From assembly GCF_000204645.1 (NCBI RefSeq), contig NC_015422.1, positions 2,125,001 to 2,189,000 on the forward strand: 64,000 nt of DNA. The letters are read 5' to 3'. Shown one piece after another: positions 24,260-34,783 of this stretch (position 1 is its first letter; every line of letters starts with the position of its first letter). This DNA is from Alicycliphilus denitrificans K601 (lineage in GTDB: Bacteria > Pseudomonadota > Gammaproteobacteria > Burkholderiales > Burkholderiaceae_C). Both the position numbers and the translations under genes were made by a program. A model generated the notes under the pieces. The model was not told the origin of the DNA. It saw only the letters and a list, made by a program, of their open reading frames with translations, and did no database searches.

Positions 24260-24664
24260 GTGAAGCGTGGAATCGAGATCACTGCCATTCCCTACATCTG
24301 CCCCGCAGGCTTCTGGACGATTGGTTACGGCCACTTCTGCGATCCGAAGCATCCGCCGATCACGGAGGCAGAAGCCGAGGCCTATCTGGCGCGAGATCTG
24401 CAGACGGCTCTGGCGGCGACGCTGCGCTACTGCCCTGTGCTGGCCACCGAGCCCGAGAGCCGGATCGCGACCATCGTGGACTTCACGTTCAACCTCGGGG
24501 CGGGGCGGCTGCAGACCTCGACGCTGCGACGGCGGATCAACCAACGAGACTGGAGTGCAGCCGCAACAGAGCTGCGTCGATGGGTCTATGGTGGCGGCAA
24601 AGTGCTGCCGGGACTCTTCGCGCGACGAGAGGCTGAAATTTCCTTACTGGACACCAAAGTGTAG
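24260..24664 (+). pseudogene. N-terminally truncated GH24 phage lysozyme remnant
   Basis: The translated frame (GTG start, 134 aa) contains the T4-type lysozyme core 'PYICPAGFWTIGYGHFCDP', then 'SRIATIVDFTFNLGAGRLQ' and 'LPGLFARREAEISLL'. The first ~10-15 residues normal for the family are missing. No ATG with a ribosome site is present, and the catalytic Glu expected nine residues before the Cys of 'YICPAG' seems shifted by one position. The frame is closed at 24203. It is a different lysozyme subtype from the endolysin at 10854, and it sits between the defence operon and the stress island. It is probably non-functional. Confidence 0.65.
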
Positions 24665-24745
24665 GGCATCGAGTTTCTGCGGCGCGAATACTTCATGCAT
24701 CCCATCGTTATTCTTTGCCGATCCCCAGAAGTCATCAACTCCAGA

Positions 24746-25900
24746 TCAGGCGCCAGGTTGCAACTCCACGCGCACTTCCCGTGGCTTACCGGCCCGCTCG
24801 ACTGACAAGACCACAACATCTCCTACCTTTTGGTCGTCAAGCCGTGCGAGCAGTTTGGCGACATCGTCGACGGGAGCGCCGTCTATGCCTGTGATACGGT
24901 CTCCCGGCACGATGCCTTCGGGGCCAACGGTGATACCGCTCAGCCCCGCCTTTTGCGCCGCTGAGCCAGGGGCGACACGGAGCACAAACACGCCTTGGGT
25001 ACTGGTCAGTGCCTGCAATCGGCGGTTGAGCTGCTCGTCTACCTCGATCCCAAGCGCCGGACGGATGTATTTGCCGGTCTTGATAAGTTGTGGCACCACA
25101 CGCATGACCGTGTCCACCGGTACGGCGAAGCCAATCCCAGCCGATGCACCGGAAGGGCTGTAGATCGCTGTGTTGATGCCGATCAGACGGCCGGCGGAAT
25201 CGAGCAACGGCCCACCCGAGTTGCCGGGGTTGATAGCGGCATCGGTTTGAATCAGGTGTTCGATGGTCACTCCGCCAGATTCTCCGGGCAGCGATCGATC
25301 TAGCGCGGACACGATGCCGTTGGTGAGTGTCCAATCCAGGCCGAAGGGGTTGCCGATGGCGAACACCTTTTGTCCCACCTTGAGGTCTGCGCTGGTGCCG
25401 ACCGGAACGGCGGGCGGGCGCTGGAAGCCGACGCCGATTTTGAGCACCGCGATATCGTGTGCCGGACTCACTCCGACCAGCGCGGCTTGGTAATCGCGGC
25501 CGTCGGCCAGTTTGACCGTGGCCTCCGACGCCCCCTGAATCACATGAAAGTTGGTAACGACATGACCGGCGTCATCCCAGATGAAACCCGAACCCGTCCC
25601 GCGCGGCACGGAAAAGACGTTGCGCGTCCAGACATCTCGTACCAGTTGGGACGTCGTGATGTAGACCACCGATCCCCGGGATTTCTCGAACAGTTCGATG
25701 GTGGCCTGTTCGTCAGCGGCCAGATCGCCACGCGGCGTGACGGTGCGCTCAGCGGCTTGGCGCGGGCTGAACCAGGCCTCGATGGCGGGCAGGAACTGCC
25801 AGAACAGCATGAGTGCGGCAACGCACGCAGTGATGAAGAGCCACCGCCGGACGAAATGATCCGGAGCTGGGCGTTGTGGGTAAGGATCGTGGTAAGCCAT
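24746..25900 (-). CDS. degP: DegP/HtrA-like periplasmic serine protease of the stress island
   Basis: The ATG at 25900 has AAGGAA upstream; the frame is open further back, but that stretch overlaps htpX. An N-terminal membrane anchor or signal (about residues 18-36) is followed by a trypsin-like domain with the catalytic triad: His in 'VVTNFHVIQ', Asp in 'AHDIAVLKI', Ser in 'NPGNSGGPLL'. One PDZ domain is at the C-terminus ('IVPGDRITGIDGAPVDDVAK'), where DegP itself has two. At 384 aa it is DegS-sized. It is the last gene of the stress island, and the class is typical of tLST/LHR loci. The role is degradation of misfolded envelope proteins. Confidence 0.85.
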   Translation of the reverse strand: MAYHDPYPQRPAPDHFVRRWLFITACVAALMLFWQFLPAIEAWFSPRQAAERTVTPRGDLAADEQATIELFEKSRGSVVYITTSQLVRDVWTRNVFSVPRGTGSGFIWDDAGHVVTNFHVIQGASEATVKLADGRDYQAALVGVSPAHDIAVLKIGVGFQRPPAVPVGTSADLKVGQKVFAIGNPFGLDWTLTNGIVSALDRSLPGESGGVTIEHLIQTDAAINPGNSGGPLLDSAGRLIGINTAIYSPSGASAGIGFAVPVDTVMRVVPQLIKTGKYIRPALGIEVDEQLNRRLQALTSTQGVFVLRVAPGSAAQKAGLSGITVGPEGIVPGDRITGIDGAPVDDVAKLLARLDDQKVGDVVVLSVERAGKPREVRVELQPGA

Positions 25901-25923
25901 GGCGGGGGTTCCTTTCGAGTGAT

Positions 25924-26925
25924 TTAGCGCCAAAGGCCGCTCAGGCCCCGGCGTGGCGGGCGCATCGGGGCGAACGACCTTGGCGCGAGATATTCCGTTT
26001 GGTACGGCAGGGCCTGCGATGGCTGAGGCGCCAACGCCATCAGGCGCGCGATACGATCCTCTGTCGCCGGATGCGTGCGCAACCAGGACGGTTCGGGATT
26101 CCCCCAGCCGGGCAACAACCAGGCTCGCCACGAGCGGCTCACCCGCTCGATCTTCGCCAGCGCCGAGGCGAGCCCGTGCGGATCTCCCGTCAGCTCTACT
26201 GCCATCCGGTCGGCATCGAACTCTCGCACACGTGACAGACCCAACTGTGCGAGCAGTGCAAGTTGCGGCGAAGCGGCCAACAACAGTAAGCCAATCCAGT
26301 TAATTTCTGCTGCACCGACCAGCAAGGCTGGCATGCTGATCAGGAGCGCGACCTGACCCAACAACGCCAGCAGGTTCGTGAGCCGGCTGATCGAATCGGC
26401 CAAGCCCATGACACGAAGATCTTCTTGAGCGATGTGCGCGACTTCATGCGCCAGCACGGCTTGCAGTTCGCGCATACTCAGGCTGCGGAGCAGGCCATCG
26501 GTGAGGGCAATGGAGGCAAGGCGCCTGGAGCCGGTGGCAAAGGCATTGACGATGTCGCTGGGCACATAGTACGGAACCGGCGTGTTCGGCAATCCTGCGC
26601 GAGCTGCGAGCGCTCGCAGCAACGACCAGATTGCGGGGGCTTCATCAGGGCGCAAGGGACGGGCGCCATACAGACGCAAGGTCATCGCGGAGGCGGCGAC
26701 AGGTTCGATCAGCAGGGTCAATGCGCATGTTGCCAGTGCCAGCCAAAGGCCAATCTCGCCGAACAGCAGACTGCCAGCGGCAGCTGCGATCCCCACCAGG
26801 GTCAAAACCAGCAGCGCGGTTTGAAAGCGATTGAGCCAGCGGTGCCTCGACCTGGCATCGTGTCGGCCGACTAGACCATAGGGGGTCATGCCTCCATTAC
26901 TCGCTCTTGCGGTCATCGCGTTCAC
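25924..26925 (-). CDS. htpX: HtpX-like M48 membrane metalloprotease
   Basis: The zinc site is 'LAHEVAHIAQED' (HExxH), with a further conserved Glu in the 'REFDADRMAVEL' segment. Hydrophobic segments flank the site at about residues 35-55, 65-85 and 185-225. HtpX proteases act on misfolded membrane proteins. The start is uncertain: GTG at 26925, ATG at 26916 or ATG at 26889. The longest form overlaps psiE by 29 bp, and none has a well-placed ribosome site. The gene lies between psiE and degP, a usual place in this class of island. Confidence 0.82.
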   Translation of the reverse strand: MNAMTARASNGGMTPYGLVGRHDARSRHRWLNRFQTALLVLTLVGIAAAAGSLLFGEIGLWLALATCALTLLIEPVAASAMTLRLYGARPLRPDEAPAIWSLLRALAARAGLPNTPVPYYVPSDIVNAFATGSRRLASIALTDGLLRSLSMRELQAVLAHEVAHIAQEDLRVMGLADSISRLTNLLALLGQVALLISMPALLVGAAEINWIGLLLLAASPQLALLAQLGLSRVREFDADRMAVELTGDPHGLASALAKIERVSRSWRAWLLPGWGNPEPSWLRTHPATEDRIARLMALAPQPSQALPYQTEYLAPRSFAPMRPPRRGLSGLWR

Positions 26926-27367
26926 GCATGAGCCAATAGGTCAGACCCAAGGCCAGTACCGTCCCCGCCAGCGCGGCCACTTTGGCAGGATCAACGTCGG
27001 GTTCTAGGATGATGAACTTGCGGGCCAGTGCCAGGATCGCGATCAGAATGACGGTCTTGACCTGGATGATGCTTTCCTTGCGCAGAGCCACTTTGACGAT
27101 CGAATGCTTGAATTCCATGGCGATCAGCAGCGTCATGGTGGCACCGAACACCAGCTGGAAAACCTTATGATCCAGTGGATTCAGCGCATCCATGACGAGC
27201 AGTGTGAACACCAGCCGAATCAACTGAATCAGCGAAATCACAATTACCAACGCGATGACGCCCGAAAGCGTGATGGCAACGAACTGCTCGAAGCGCTCGT
27301 AAACCGTCATCAACCGCCACTGGGAGCGTATCTCGTCAAGGGCCGTGTGGCCAGATTCTTTATTCAT
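26897..27367 (-). CDS. psiE: PsiE-like membrane protein
   Basis: This 156-aa protein has four hydrophobic segments (about residues 30-50, 52-62, 80-95 and 105-120) and the family's conserved 'MEFKHSIVKVALRKESIIQV' near its middle. PsiE proteins are phosphate-starvation-inducible membrane proteins of unknown mechanism and occur in tLST/LHR islands. A charged C-terminal tail ('MRERDDRKSE') ends it. The gene lies 75 bp after trxC and overlaps htpX. Confidence 0.85.
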   Translation of the reverse strand: MNKESGHTALDEIRSQWRLMTVYERFEQFVAITLSGVIALVIVISLIQLIRLVFTLLVMDALNPLDHKVFQLVFGATMTLLIAMEFKHSIVKVALRKESIIQVKTVILIAILALARKFIILEPDVDPAKVAALAGTVLALGLTYWLMRERDDRKSE

Positions 27368-27442
27368 AAGCGTTGCGCTCTCTCTTTCAATGAAACGTTA
27401 ATGGAACGGAGAGTCCGAGAAGACGACTCGATCACACCTGAA

Positions 27443-27883
27443 TCACCGGGGCAATTGCGAAGCCACCCAGCGCATAATGTCCTGCGCGCCCATGGCGCCC
27501 GCCTGACGTGCAACCTCATGTCCCCCCCGGAACAAAATCAGGGTTGGAATGCTGCGAATACCGAACTGGGCGGCCAGGTGAGGCTCGGCCTCGGTATTTA
27601 CCTTGGCCAACCTCACCTTGGGTTCAAGCAGGGAGGCTGCCTGCTCGAACTGCGGCGCCATCATCTTGCACGGTCCACACCACGGCGCCCAAAAGTCAAC
27701 CAGCAGCGGCAGGTCACTGCGCTCCAGATGACGGGCGAAGGTCGCTGTGGTCAGATCAATGGGTTCTCCGGTGAACAGCGGGTGCTGGCACCGCCCGCAA
27801 TTGGGCTTCTCTGCCAACTTGTTGGCTGGCACGCGATTGATGGATTGGCAGTGTGGGCAGACGATATGAATGCTGTCACTCAT
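27443..27883 (-). CDS. trxC: thioredoxin 2-like protein of the stress island
   Basis: The ATG at 27883 has AAGGAG nine bases upstream and overlaps the ftsH stop by 4 bp. An N-terminal zinc module (Cys9/Cys12, Cys29/Cys32) precedes a thioredoxin fold with active site '[10 protein letters not shown]' (Cys69, Cys72), as in TrxC. At 146 aa it has normal length. It reduces protein disulfides and is part of the redox arm of tLST islands. Confidence 0.9.
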   Translation of the reverse strand: MSDSIHIVCPHCQSINRVPANKLAEKPNCGRCQHPLFTGEPIDLTTATFARHLERSDLPLLVDFWAPWCGPCKMMAPQFEQAASLLEPKVRLAKVNTEAEPHLAAQFGIRSIPTLILFRGGHEVARQAGAMGAQDIMRWVASQLPR

Positions 27884-29763
27884 GAGGGGGCTCCTTGGGA
27901 CACAGAGGAAGTAATGGCTCCGGCAGTTGGGCCGCTGTGACATGGGGATTCGAGCTGTAGCCCTTGCGTCAGTTGCCGGATGCTGTATTCATCCAGCGTT
28001 TCCCGTGCGAGCAGTTCGCGCGCGCACCGCTCCAGCACTTCTCGGTTAATTTCGAGAATTCGGTATGCACGATCAAACACACCCATCACGATGTCACGGA
28101 TGGCTTGGTCGATGCGTGTCTGTGTCGATTCGGCTACCCGGCAGCCACCCTGTACCAGTTCAGGCGCATCAAGAAAACGCGGCCTCTGTGCCTCAAAAGC
28201 AACGTACCCCAAGCCCTCATCCATGCCGAAGCGCGTAATCATATCGCGGGCGATGTCGGTGGCCCGCGCGAGATCGTCTGAAGCCCCTGTGGACAGCTCG
28301 CCAAACACGAGCTTCTCAGCCGCGCGCCCTCCCAGGAGCACGGCGATCTTGTGCTCCAGGTCGGCACGTGTCATCAGAAATCGGTCTTCGGTGGGCCGCT
28401 GCAGGGTGTAGCCGAGTGCACCGATGCCACGCGGAACGATTGAAATCTTGTGTACCGGATCGGTGCCGGGCAGCGCCAGCGCCACCAGCGCATGCCCCAT
28501 CTCGTGATAGGCCACGGTTTCCCGCTCCTTGGGATTGAGCACTCGGTTCTTCTTCTCCAGGCCCGCCACGATGCGCTCGATGGCGGCGGTGAAATCCTGC
28601 AACTCCACGGCGGACGCTTTGCGCCGGGTCGCGGCCAGCGCGGCCTCGTTGACCAGGTTCGCGAGGTCTGCACCCGAAAAGCCCGTGGTCAGCGCAGCCA
28701 CCTGTTCGAGATCGATATCCTGAGCCAGCGTCACCTTCTTGACGTGGACTTTCAGGATGTCCAGCCGTCCCTTCTTGTCGGGCCGGTCCACCAGCACCTG
28801 ACGGTCGAAGCGACCGGCGCGCAGCAGCGCCTGGTCGAGGATTTCGGGGCGGTTGGTGGCGGCGAGGATGATCAGCCCGACCGAGCTGTCGAAGCCGTCC
28901 ATCTCCGTGAGCAGCTGGTTGAGGGTCTGCTCGCGCTCGTCGTGGCCGCCGATGGGGCCGCCGACGCCGCGCGCGCGGCCCAGCGCATCGAGCTCGTCGA
29001 TGAAGATGATGGCCGGCGCCTGCCCGCGGGCCTGCTCGAACAGGTCGCGCACGCGCGCTGCACCCACGCCGACGAACATCTCGACGAACTCCGAGCCTGA
29101 GATGGAAAAGAACGGTACCCCGGCCTCGCCCGCCACGGCCTTGGTCAGCAGGGTCTTGCCCGTGCCGGGCGGGCCAACCAGCAACACACCTTTCGGGATG
29201 CGCGCCCCGAGCCGTCCATACTCCTGCGGATTCTTGAGGAAATCGACGATCTCAACCAACTCCGCCTTGGCCTCATCGACACCAGCGACATCGGCAAAGG
29301 TCACGCCAGTGTTCTTCTCCATGAATACCTTGGCACGGCTCTTGCCGATGCTCAGGAAGCCGCCCATGCCCTGCTTCTCGGCGAAGCGGCGGAACAGGAA
29401 GAACCAGACGCCGAAGAAGGCCACCGCCGGCAGAATCCAGGAGAGCACATCACGTAGCCAGGTGCTTTCCACCACCCGCGCGTAAGGCACGTCGTACTTG
29501 GACAGCCGCTCGGCCAGGTCGGGTTCGACGCGAGTGGCCACGATGGTGGTCTTGCCCCGGCTGTCCGGCGATTTCAGGCGCCCGGTGACCGTGCGGTCCG
29601 ACACCAGCACTTCGGCGACGCGCCCCTCGGCCAGCGCCTTCTCGAATTCGCTGTAGGGCACGGGCTCGACGGTCTTGGCCGCCTGCCAGTAGTTCTGCAG
29701 CGTCAGCAGCAACAGGCCGGCGACGATCCAGTAGCCAATGTTCCATTGATCTTTCTTTTCCAT
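27880..29763 (-). CDS. ftsH: FtsH-like AAA+ membrane protease of the stress island
   Basis: The ATG at 29763 is chosen for GAGGA upstream. Two membrane segments (about residues 9-24 and 100-118) precede the AAA+ domain with Walker A '[10 protein letters not shown]' and Walker B '[11 protein letters not shown]'. The zinc protease site is '[13 protein letters not shown]' (HExxH). At 627 aa it is slightly shorter than housekeeping FtsH. It degrades membrane and some cytosolic proteins. Here it is probably an extra copy (FtsH2 type) that adds heat tolerance, as in tLST/TLQC islands. Confidence 0.9.
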   Translation of the reverse strand: MEKKDQWNIGYWIVAGLLLLTLQNYWQAAKTVEPVPYSEFEKALAEGRVAEVLVSDRTVTGRLKSPDSRGKTTIVATRVEPDLAERLSKYDVPYARVVESTWLRDVLSWILPAVAFFGVWFFLFRRFAEKQGMGGFLSIGKSRAKVFMEKNTGVTFADVAGVDEAKAELVEIVDFLKNPQEYGRLGARIPKGVLLVGPPGTGKTLLTKAVAGEAGVPFFSISGSEFVEMFVGVGAARVRDLFEQARGQAPAIIFIDELDALGRARGVGGPIGGHDEREQTLNQLLTEMDGFDSSVGLIILAATNRPEILDQALLRAGRFDRQVLVDRPDKKGRLDILKVHVKKVTLAQDIDLEQVAALTTGFSGADLANLVNEAALAATRRKASAVELQDFTAAIERIVAGLEKKNRVLNPKERETVAYHEMGHALVALALPGTDPVHKISIVPRGIGALGYTLQRPTEDRFLMTRADLEHKIAVLLGGRAAEKLVFGELSTGASDDLARATDIARDMITRFGMDEGLGYVAFEAQRPRFLDAPELVQGGCRVAESTQTRIDQAIRDIVMGVFDRAYRILEINREVLERCARELLARETLDEYSIRQLTQGLQLESPCHSGPTAGAITSSVSQGAPS

Positions 29764-29790
29764 GGGCAATGTTCCTCGCAAGTCGTGCCG

Positions 29791-31221
29791 CTAGAGAATG
29801 GGGGTGAACAGACGGGCCACCCCGTCGCGCAAGCGGATGGCCAGCGGGCGGGCGCGCAACGCCATGGCCGATATCTCGTTCGATGCATCACGGGCGGCAT
29901 CAAAAAGGGATTCCAGCCGCGTAGACAGCGCGGTGTCGTACACCTCCACATTGAACTCGAAGTTGAGGCGCAGGCTGCGCGCATCCCAATTGGCCGAACC
30001 CAGGCAGCACCACTGGCCGTCTATCAGCATCAGCTTGCTGTGGTCGAACGGGCCAGGCCGTTCGAAGATGCGTACACCGTGCTCCAGCACCTGCCAGTAG
30101 TGGGCGCGCGCGGCCCATTGCACCGTGGGATGGTCGCCGTTTGCGGGCGTCAGCACCTCGACGCGCACGCCGCGCAACGCGGCCGTGCTCAGCGCCGCGA
30201 TCATCGGCTGATCGGGCACGAAGTAAGGTGTCCAGATGCGCACCGAATGCTTCGCCGCGCTCAAAGCGCCCATGAAGGTCCAGCGCATCCTGTCCAGGGC
30301 CTCATCGGGACCGGCCTCGATGCCGCGCGCCCAAGAGGTTCCTTGCTCATCAGCCGTTGCGGGCGGTTCGCCCCAGAAACCCTTGCTGAGCCGCTCGCCC
30401 GTGGTATCGCACCAATCATCGGTGAAGCACCGCATCAGATGCGCAACCACCGGCCCGCGCAGACGAAAGTGCAAATCGTGACAGGCCTGCTCCGGCGCAT
30501 CGGGCCGCCAATACGGGCTGCAGATGTTCATGCCACCGGTGAAACCTGTCTCGCCATCGATCACCAGCAGCTTGCGGTGATTGCGCAGATGCGCGGCATG
30601 CAGGCGCGCGGGAATCAACGTCGGGTTGAACGTAGCTGCCGGAACGCCGGCGCGTTGCAAGGCGCGGTAGGCGCTGCGGGGCGACCAGCGGGCATAGACG
30701 TCGTCGATCAGCACCCGCACTTGCACGCCGCGCTCATGAGCCCGGCGCAGCGCATCGACGAACTGCGCCCCGATGCCTTGGCTGTCGAAGATGTACGAAG
30801 CCAGCGCGACGCTGTGCCGCGCCGACTCGATGGCAGCGAGCATGGCCGGGTAGGCCTGCTCGCCATCGACGAGCGGCTCGATGCGGTTGCCGCTGGTCAG
30901 CGACTGGCCGGTGGCACGTCCCACCAGGTGCGCCAGGCCGGCAAACGGCGCCGATACGGCCTGGGGCATCGTAGGCACGAGGTCCTGCCGAACAGCAGGA
31001 TCTGCCCCCGGAAACAGCCGCCGCGCCCGCCGCTGGTAACGGTTGATGCCGAACAGCCCATACAGCAGCGAACCGGCAAGCGGCAACAAGGCGATCAGCA
31101 GTACCCACAGCGTGGCCGATCGCGGGTCACGCTTGTAGATGATCGCGTGCCCCGCTGTGGGGATAGCGACCGCCAGCGACACGAGGGTGGCTGCCCATGT
31201 CAGCCCGTTGGGGTCGGACAC
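29791..31221 (-). CDS. cls: cardiolipin synthase-like phospholipase D family protein
   Basis: Two HKD motifs are present: 'HLRNHRKLLVIDGETGFTGG' and 'FDHSKLMLIDGQWCCLGSAN'. Two N-terminal hydrophobic segments (about residues 5-22 and 35-55) suggest membrane anchoring, as in ClsA. I use the GTG at 31221, which has GGGGAG six bases upstream; a TTG at 31242 in frame would overlap clpG. It probably makes cardiolipin from phosphatidylglycerol, altering membrane composition under heat. Its position between clpG and ftsH is noted in tLST-like islands. Confidence 0.8.
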   Translation of the reverse strand: MSDPNGLTWAATLVSLAVAIPTAGHAIIYKRDPRSATLWVLLIALLPLAGSLLYGLFGINRYQRRARRLFPGADPAVRQDLVPTMPQAVSAPFAGLAHLVGRATGQSLTSGNRIEPLVDGEQAYPAMLAAIESARHSVALASYIFDSQGIGAQFVDALRRAHERGVQVRVLIDDVYARWSPRSAYRALQRAGVPAATFNPTLIPARLHAAHLRNHRKLLVIDGETGFTGGMNICSPYWRPDAPEQACHDLHFRLRGPVVAHLMRCFTDDWCDTTGERLSKGFWGEPPATADEQGTSWARGIEAGPDEALDRMRWTFMGALSAAKHSVRIWTPYFVPDQPMIAALSTAALRGVRVEVLTPANGDHPTVQWAARAHYWQVLEHGVRIFERPGPFDHSKLMLIDGQWCCLGSANWDARSLRLNFEFNVEVYDTALSTRLESLFDAARDASNEISAMALRARPLAIRLRDGVARLFTPIL

Positions 31222-31238
31222 GACAGCCTCCCCATGAC

Positions 31239-34088
31239 TCAAGATTCGCCGCCCGCTGACTTCTTCTTGCGCGCAGGCTTGCTCGCGTCGCTCGGCGGCG
31301 TCTCGGCCACGTTCGCGGCATCGGGCTTCTCAGGCTCGGCCGGCTTCGCGGGTGGCTCCTGGCGCTCGAAGACCACCCGTTCGGCCTTGTCGTCCCAGCG
31401 GGCGCTGGCGTGATCGGCCTTGCCGATACCGCCACCCAGCATCTCGCGCGCCAGAGCAGTTTCCAGCTCGCTGCGGATCAGCCGCTTGAGCTCACGCGCG
31501 CCGAACTCGGGCTTGTAGCCTTCCTCCGCGAAGTGATCGATCAAGGTCTGATCGAAGGCGAGCGTCACGCCCTGGCTGGCGGCGTTGCGGGCCACACGAT
31601 CGAGCTGCAGGCCGACGATATGGCGGATCTCCTCCTTGCCCAGCGCATGGAAGACGATGATCTCGTCGATGCGGTTGAGGAACTCGGGGCGGAAGTGTCC
31701 GCGCAGCACGTCCATCACCTCGCCCTTGGTCTTCTCGTATTCCTCGCCGGCGGCGCCACGGGCCTTCAGCCGACGCTGGATGATGTCCGAGCCCAAGTTC
31801 GAGGTGGCGATGATGATGGTATTGGTGAAATCCACCACCCGGCCCTTGCCGTCGGTGAGCCGCCCGTCGTCGAACACCTGCAGCAGGATGTTGTAGACGT
31901 CGGGGTGAGCCTTCTCGATCTCGTCCAGCAGCAACACGCTGTAGGGTTTGCGCCGCACCTTCTCGGTGAGCTGGCCACCCTCGTCGTAGCCGACGTAACC
32001 CGGAGGCGCCCCCACCAGGCGTGCCACGGTATGGCGTTCACCGTACTCGGACATGTCGATGCGCAGCAGAGCACCTTCATCGCCATAGATGGACTCGGCC
32101 AGCGCCTTGGCGAGCTCGGTCTTGCCCACGCCGGTCGGCCCGAGGAACAGAAAAGTCGCCACCGGCTTGCTGCCTTCGCGCAGGCCCGCGCGCGACAACC
32201 GCACGGCATCGGCCACCGCGCGCACTGCTTCGTCCTGGCCCACCAGGCGCTCGTGCAGCCGCTGCTCCAGATGCAGCAGCTTCTCGCGTTCTTCCACCGT
32301 CAGCTCGTTGACCGGAATGCCGGTCAGGCGCGAGACGATCTGCGCGACATGCTCGGCCTTGACTTCGGCGCTGCCCGAGGCGCGCTCGCGTTCCCATTCC
32401 TCGACAAGCTTCTTGAGTTCGGCCTCTTTGGCCTCGATGTGCTTGCCCAGCTCGGCGGCCTTGTCGTACTGCTTGCGCGAGGCCACATAGTCCTGCTCAC
32501 GCCGCAGCTGGTGCAGTTCGGACTCCAGCTCTTGCACCGCCACCGGGCGGGCCGTGGCCGACAGCTTCACGCGTGCGGCCGCCTGGTCGAGCAGGTCGAT
32601 GGCCTTGTCAGGCAAAAAGCGCGCGGTGATGTAGCGGTCCGACAACTCGGCGGCGGCGATGATCGCATCCTCGGTGATGCTGACCTTGTGGTGTGCCTCG
32701 AAGGTGTCGCGCAGGCCGCGCAGGATCATCATGGTCTGCGCTACCGTCGGCTCGGGCACCATCACCGGCTGGAAGCGACGCTCCAGCGCGGCGTCCTTCT
32801 CGATGTACTTCTGGTACTCGTTGAGCGTGGTGGCGCCGATCAGGTTCAGTTCGCCGCGCGCCATCATCGGCTTGAACACGTTGGCCACGTCCAGCCCGCC
32901 TTCGCCGCCACCCTGGCCTGCACCGACGATGGTGTGCACCTCGTCGATGAAGAGAATCAGCTCGCCCTGGTGCTCGGTCACTTCCTTGAGCACCTTCTGC
33001 ACGCGCTCCTCGAACTCGCCCCGGTACTTGGCGCCAGCCACCATGGCATTGATGTTGAGTTCCACCAGGCGCTTGTCGCGCAGCGTCTCAGGCACTTCAC
33101 CGGCCACCATGCGCTGCGCCAACCCTTCGACGATGGCGGTCTTGCCGACGCCGGGCTCGCCGATCAGCACCGGGTTGTTCTTCTTGCGCCGGGCCAGCAC
33201 TTCGATGGTCGTCTCGATCTCCTGCGCGCGGCCGATGACCGGATCGAGCTTGCCCTCGCGCGCCATCTTGGTGAGGTCGCGCGAATACTTGTCGAGTTCC
33301 GGCGTGTTGGTCGGCGTCTCGGCGCGGCCATCCTCGGCCCCTTTGCCGACCACCTTGCTTACCTGCTGGCGCAGCGCTTGCGGCGTGAGGCCGTAACGGC
33401 GCAGCAGGTTGGCCGCCAAACCTTCGCCTTCCTCGGCGAGCCCGATCAGGAAATGCTCCGGCCCGACATAAGAGTGGCCGAGTTCGTTGGAGGCCACGAA
33501 AGCACGGCTGAGCGCGTCCTTGACCCGGGGCGACACGCCGATCTCGCCCTCGAACGGCTTATCGCCGCGCTTGGCTTCGGATTCGATCTGGCGCTTGAGG
33601 TCATCGACCTTGATCTTGAACTGCCCCAGGATGGTCTTGACCACGTCGCTGTCGGATAGCGCCAGCAGCAGGTGTTCGGTATCGACTTCGGCGCGCCCGA
33701 ACTCTGCAGCGTGTCGGGCGGCCTCCTGCAATAGGGCCTCGGACTGTTCGCTGATACGGCTGGCGAGCCCACTGCCGCGACGGCGCGCGGTGCCCGTACC
33801 GGCCGGGGCGGGTTCGCCGAACGAGGCATCGACGACCTCGTCGGTATCGGCCGCCATGGACGGTGCGTCGTCACCGATGCGGAAGAAGTCGCTGCCAAGG
33901 AAGTCTTCGAACAGCCCGCTGCGCGAGCCGAACAAGGCTTCCAGCGGTGAGACGGTGCGCTTTTGCTGGCGCACCAGTTGGCGATAGTGATCGTCACACA
34001 ACAGCATGGTGCTGTGGCGACCATTGAGATTGGCTTCCACCCGCACCGTGGCGGGCTGGCCGCAGACTTGGCATTGTTTTCTGGCCAT
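31239..34088 (-). CDS. clpG: ClpG/ClpK stand-alone AAA+ disaggregase
   Basis: The ATG at 34088 has AGGAG seven bases upstream. The N-terminus has a zinc-binding pattern (Cys6, Cys9, Cys31, His34) not found in ordinary ClpB/ClpC and typical of ClpG/ClpK. Two AAA+ modules follow: Walker A '[11 protein letters not shown]' with 'LFIDEVHTI', and '[11 protein letters not shown]' with '[10 protein letters not shown]'. A short coiled-coil M domain lies between them ('[20 protein letters not shown]'). No IGF/IGL ClpP-binding tripeptide is visible before 'RPEFLNRID', consistent with a disaggregase that does not feed a protease. At 949 aa it matches the family. It is the signature gene of transferable heat-tolerance islands. 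Confidence 0.9.
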   Translation of the reverse strand: MARKQCQVCGQPATVRVEANLNGRHSTMLLCDDHYRQLVRQQKRTVSPLEALFGSRSGLFEDFLGSDFFRIGDDAPSMAADTDEVVDASFGEPAPAGTGTARRRGSGLASRISEQSEALLQEAARHAAEFGRAEVDTEHLLLALSDSDVVKTILGQFKIKVDDLKRQIESEAKRGDKPFEGEIGVSPRVKDALSRAFVASNELGHSYVGPEHFLIGLAEEGEGLAANLLRRYGLTPQALRQQVSKVVGKGAEDGRAETPTNTPELDKYSRDLTKMAREGKLDPVIGRAQEIETTIEVLARRKKNNPVLIGEPGVGKTAIVEGLAQRMVAGEVPETLRDKRLVELNINAMVAGAKYRGEFEERVQKVLKEVTEHQGELILFIDEVHTIVGAGQGGGEGGLDVANVFKPMMARGELNLIGATTLNEYQKYIEKDAALERRFQPVMVPEPTVAQTMMILRGLRDTFEAHHKVSITEDAIIAAAELSDRYITARFLPDKAIDLLDQAAARVKLSATARPVAVQELESELHQLRREQDYVASRKQYDKAAELGKHIEAKEAELKKLVEEWERERASGSAEVKAEHVAQIVSRLTGIPVNELTVEEREKLLHLEQRLHERLVGQDEAVRAVADAVRLSRAGLREGSKPVATFLFLGPTGVGKTELAKALAESIYGDEGALLRIDMSEYGERHTVARLVGAPPGYVGYDEGGQLTEKVRRKPYSVLLLDEIEKAHPDVYNILLQVFDDGRLTDGKGRVVDFTNTIIIATSNLGSDIIQRRLKARGAAGEEYEKTKGEVMDVLRGHFRPEFLNRIDEIIVFHALGKEEIRHIVGLQLDRVARNAASQGVTLAFDQTLIDHFAEEGYKPEFGARELKRLIRSELETALAREMLGGGIGKADHASARWDDKAERVVFERQEPPAKPAEPEKPDAANVAETPPSDASKPARKKKSAGGES

Positions 34089-34117
34089 GCTGATGCTCCT
34101 GTAAAGATTGATCTGAC

Positions 34118-34142
34118 GAGGCACCGCCGATCGCGGTGCCTC
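34118..34142 (-). promoter_or_regulatory. hairpin between hsp20 and clpG
   Basis: A perfect 10-bp stem, GAGGCACCGC/GCGGTGCCTC, with a 5-nt loop (34128-34132) lies between the hsp20 stop and the clpG ribosome site. No run of T follows on the - strand, so it is not a simple terminator. It may stabilise the hsp20 message, attenuate clpG, or work as a processing site. Confidence 0.5.
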
Positions 34143-34181
34143 ATCTCTTTGTGGTTTTTGAGAAAAACGCGCTGCCCCGCG

Positions 34182-34751
34182 TCAGCCGTTGATCGGGATC
34201 GAGCGCCCCTGCTTGGGCGTACTGGCCTCGCGCTTGTCCATCGTGATCGTGAGCACGCCGTTCTTGAAAGCGGCCTTGATCGTGTCCTGGTTGGCATCGG
34301 CCGGCAGGTTCAGAGCGCGCTGAAAGCTGCCGTAGGAGCGCTCCACCCGGTGGAAACCGCCGTCTTTCGTTTCCTGCTCCTGACGCTTTTCACCGCGCAC
34401 CAGCAGCACGTCGTTGTCGAGCGTGATCTGGATGTCTTTTTCCTCGATGCCGGGTACTTCCAGGGCGATCTTGTACTGCTTGTCGGTCTCCTGGATGTCC
34501 AGCGCCGGCTTCAGCATGCCCGGCCAGTCCGACGGCCAGCGTGGCATGGCCAGCGTCGGGAAACCGAAGCCTCGAAACGCGTCGTCGAACAGGCGGTCGA
34601 TCTCGCGATGCAATTGCAGGATGGGACTGACGGGCCCACCCGCCACAGGCAGGTCATTGCGCTGCACCGGCAGCGAGGCAGTGCTCTGTTGTTCTTCCTG
34701 CTCCTTTTTGAACCAGTTCCAGGGAGCCAATTTCTTGAAATCAATGTCCAT
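34182..34751 (-). CDS. small heat shock protein Hsp20 family
   Basis: The ATG at 34751 has GGAGG six bases upstream. The alpha-crystallin domain spans about residues 80-180: 'ALDIQETDKQYKIALEVPGI' then 'IQITLDNDVLLVRGEKRQEQ' and 'RALNLPADANQDTIKAAFKN'. It ends with the oligomerisation motif Ile-Pro-Ile ('RSIPING'). At 189 aa it matches the sHsp20 class of tLST/TLQC islands. It holds unfolding proteins for the ClpG disaggregase, whose gene is next. It is preceded by a small HTH gene 32 bp away. Confidence 0.9.
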   Translation of the reverse strand: MDIDFKKLAPWNWFKKEQEEQQSTASLPVQRNDLPVAGGPVSPILQLHREIDRLFDDAFRGFGFPTLAMPRWPSDWPGMLKPALDIQETDKQYKIALEVPGIEEKDIQITLDNDVLLVRGEKRQEQETKDGGFHRVERSYGSFQRALNLPADANQDTIKAAFKNGVLTITMDKREASTPKQGRSIPING

Positions 34752-34783
34752 GTCATACCTCCAGAAATCAATTGAAGACTCAC

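Noticed and set aside
31410..33659. 749-codon + strand frame opposite clpG
   Set aside because: Antisense shadow; Leu/Arg/His-biased sequence without family features, while clpG on the other strand is complete.
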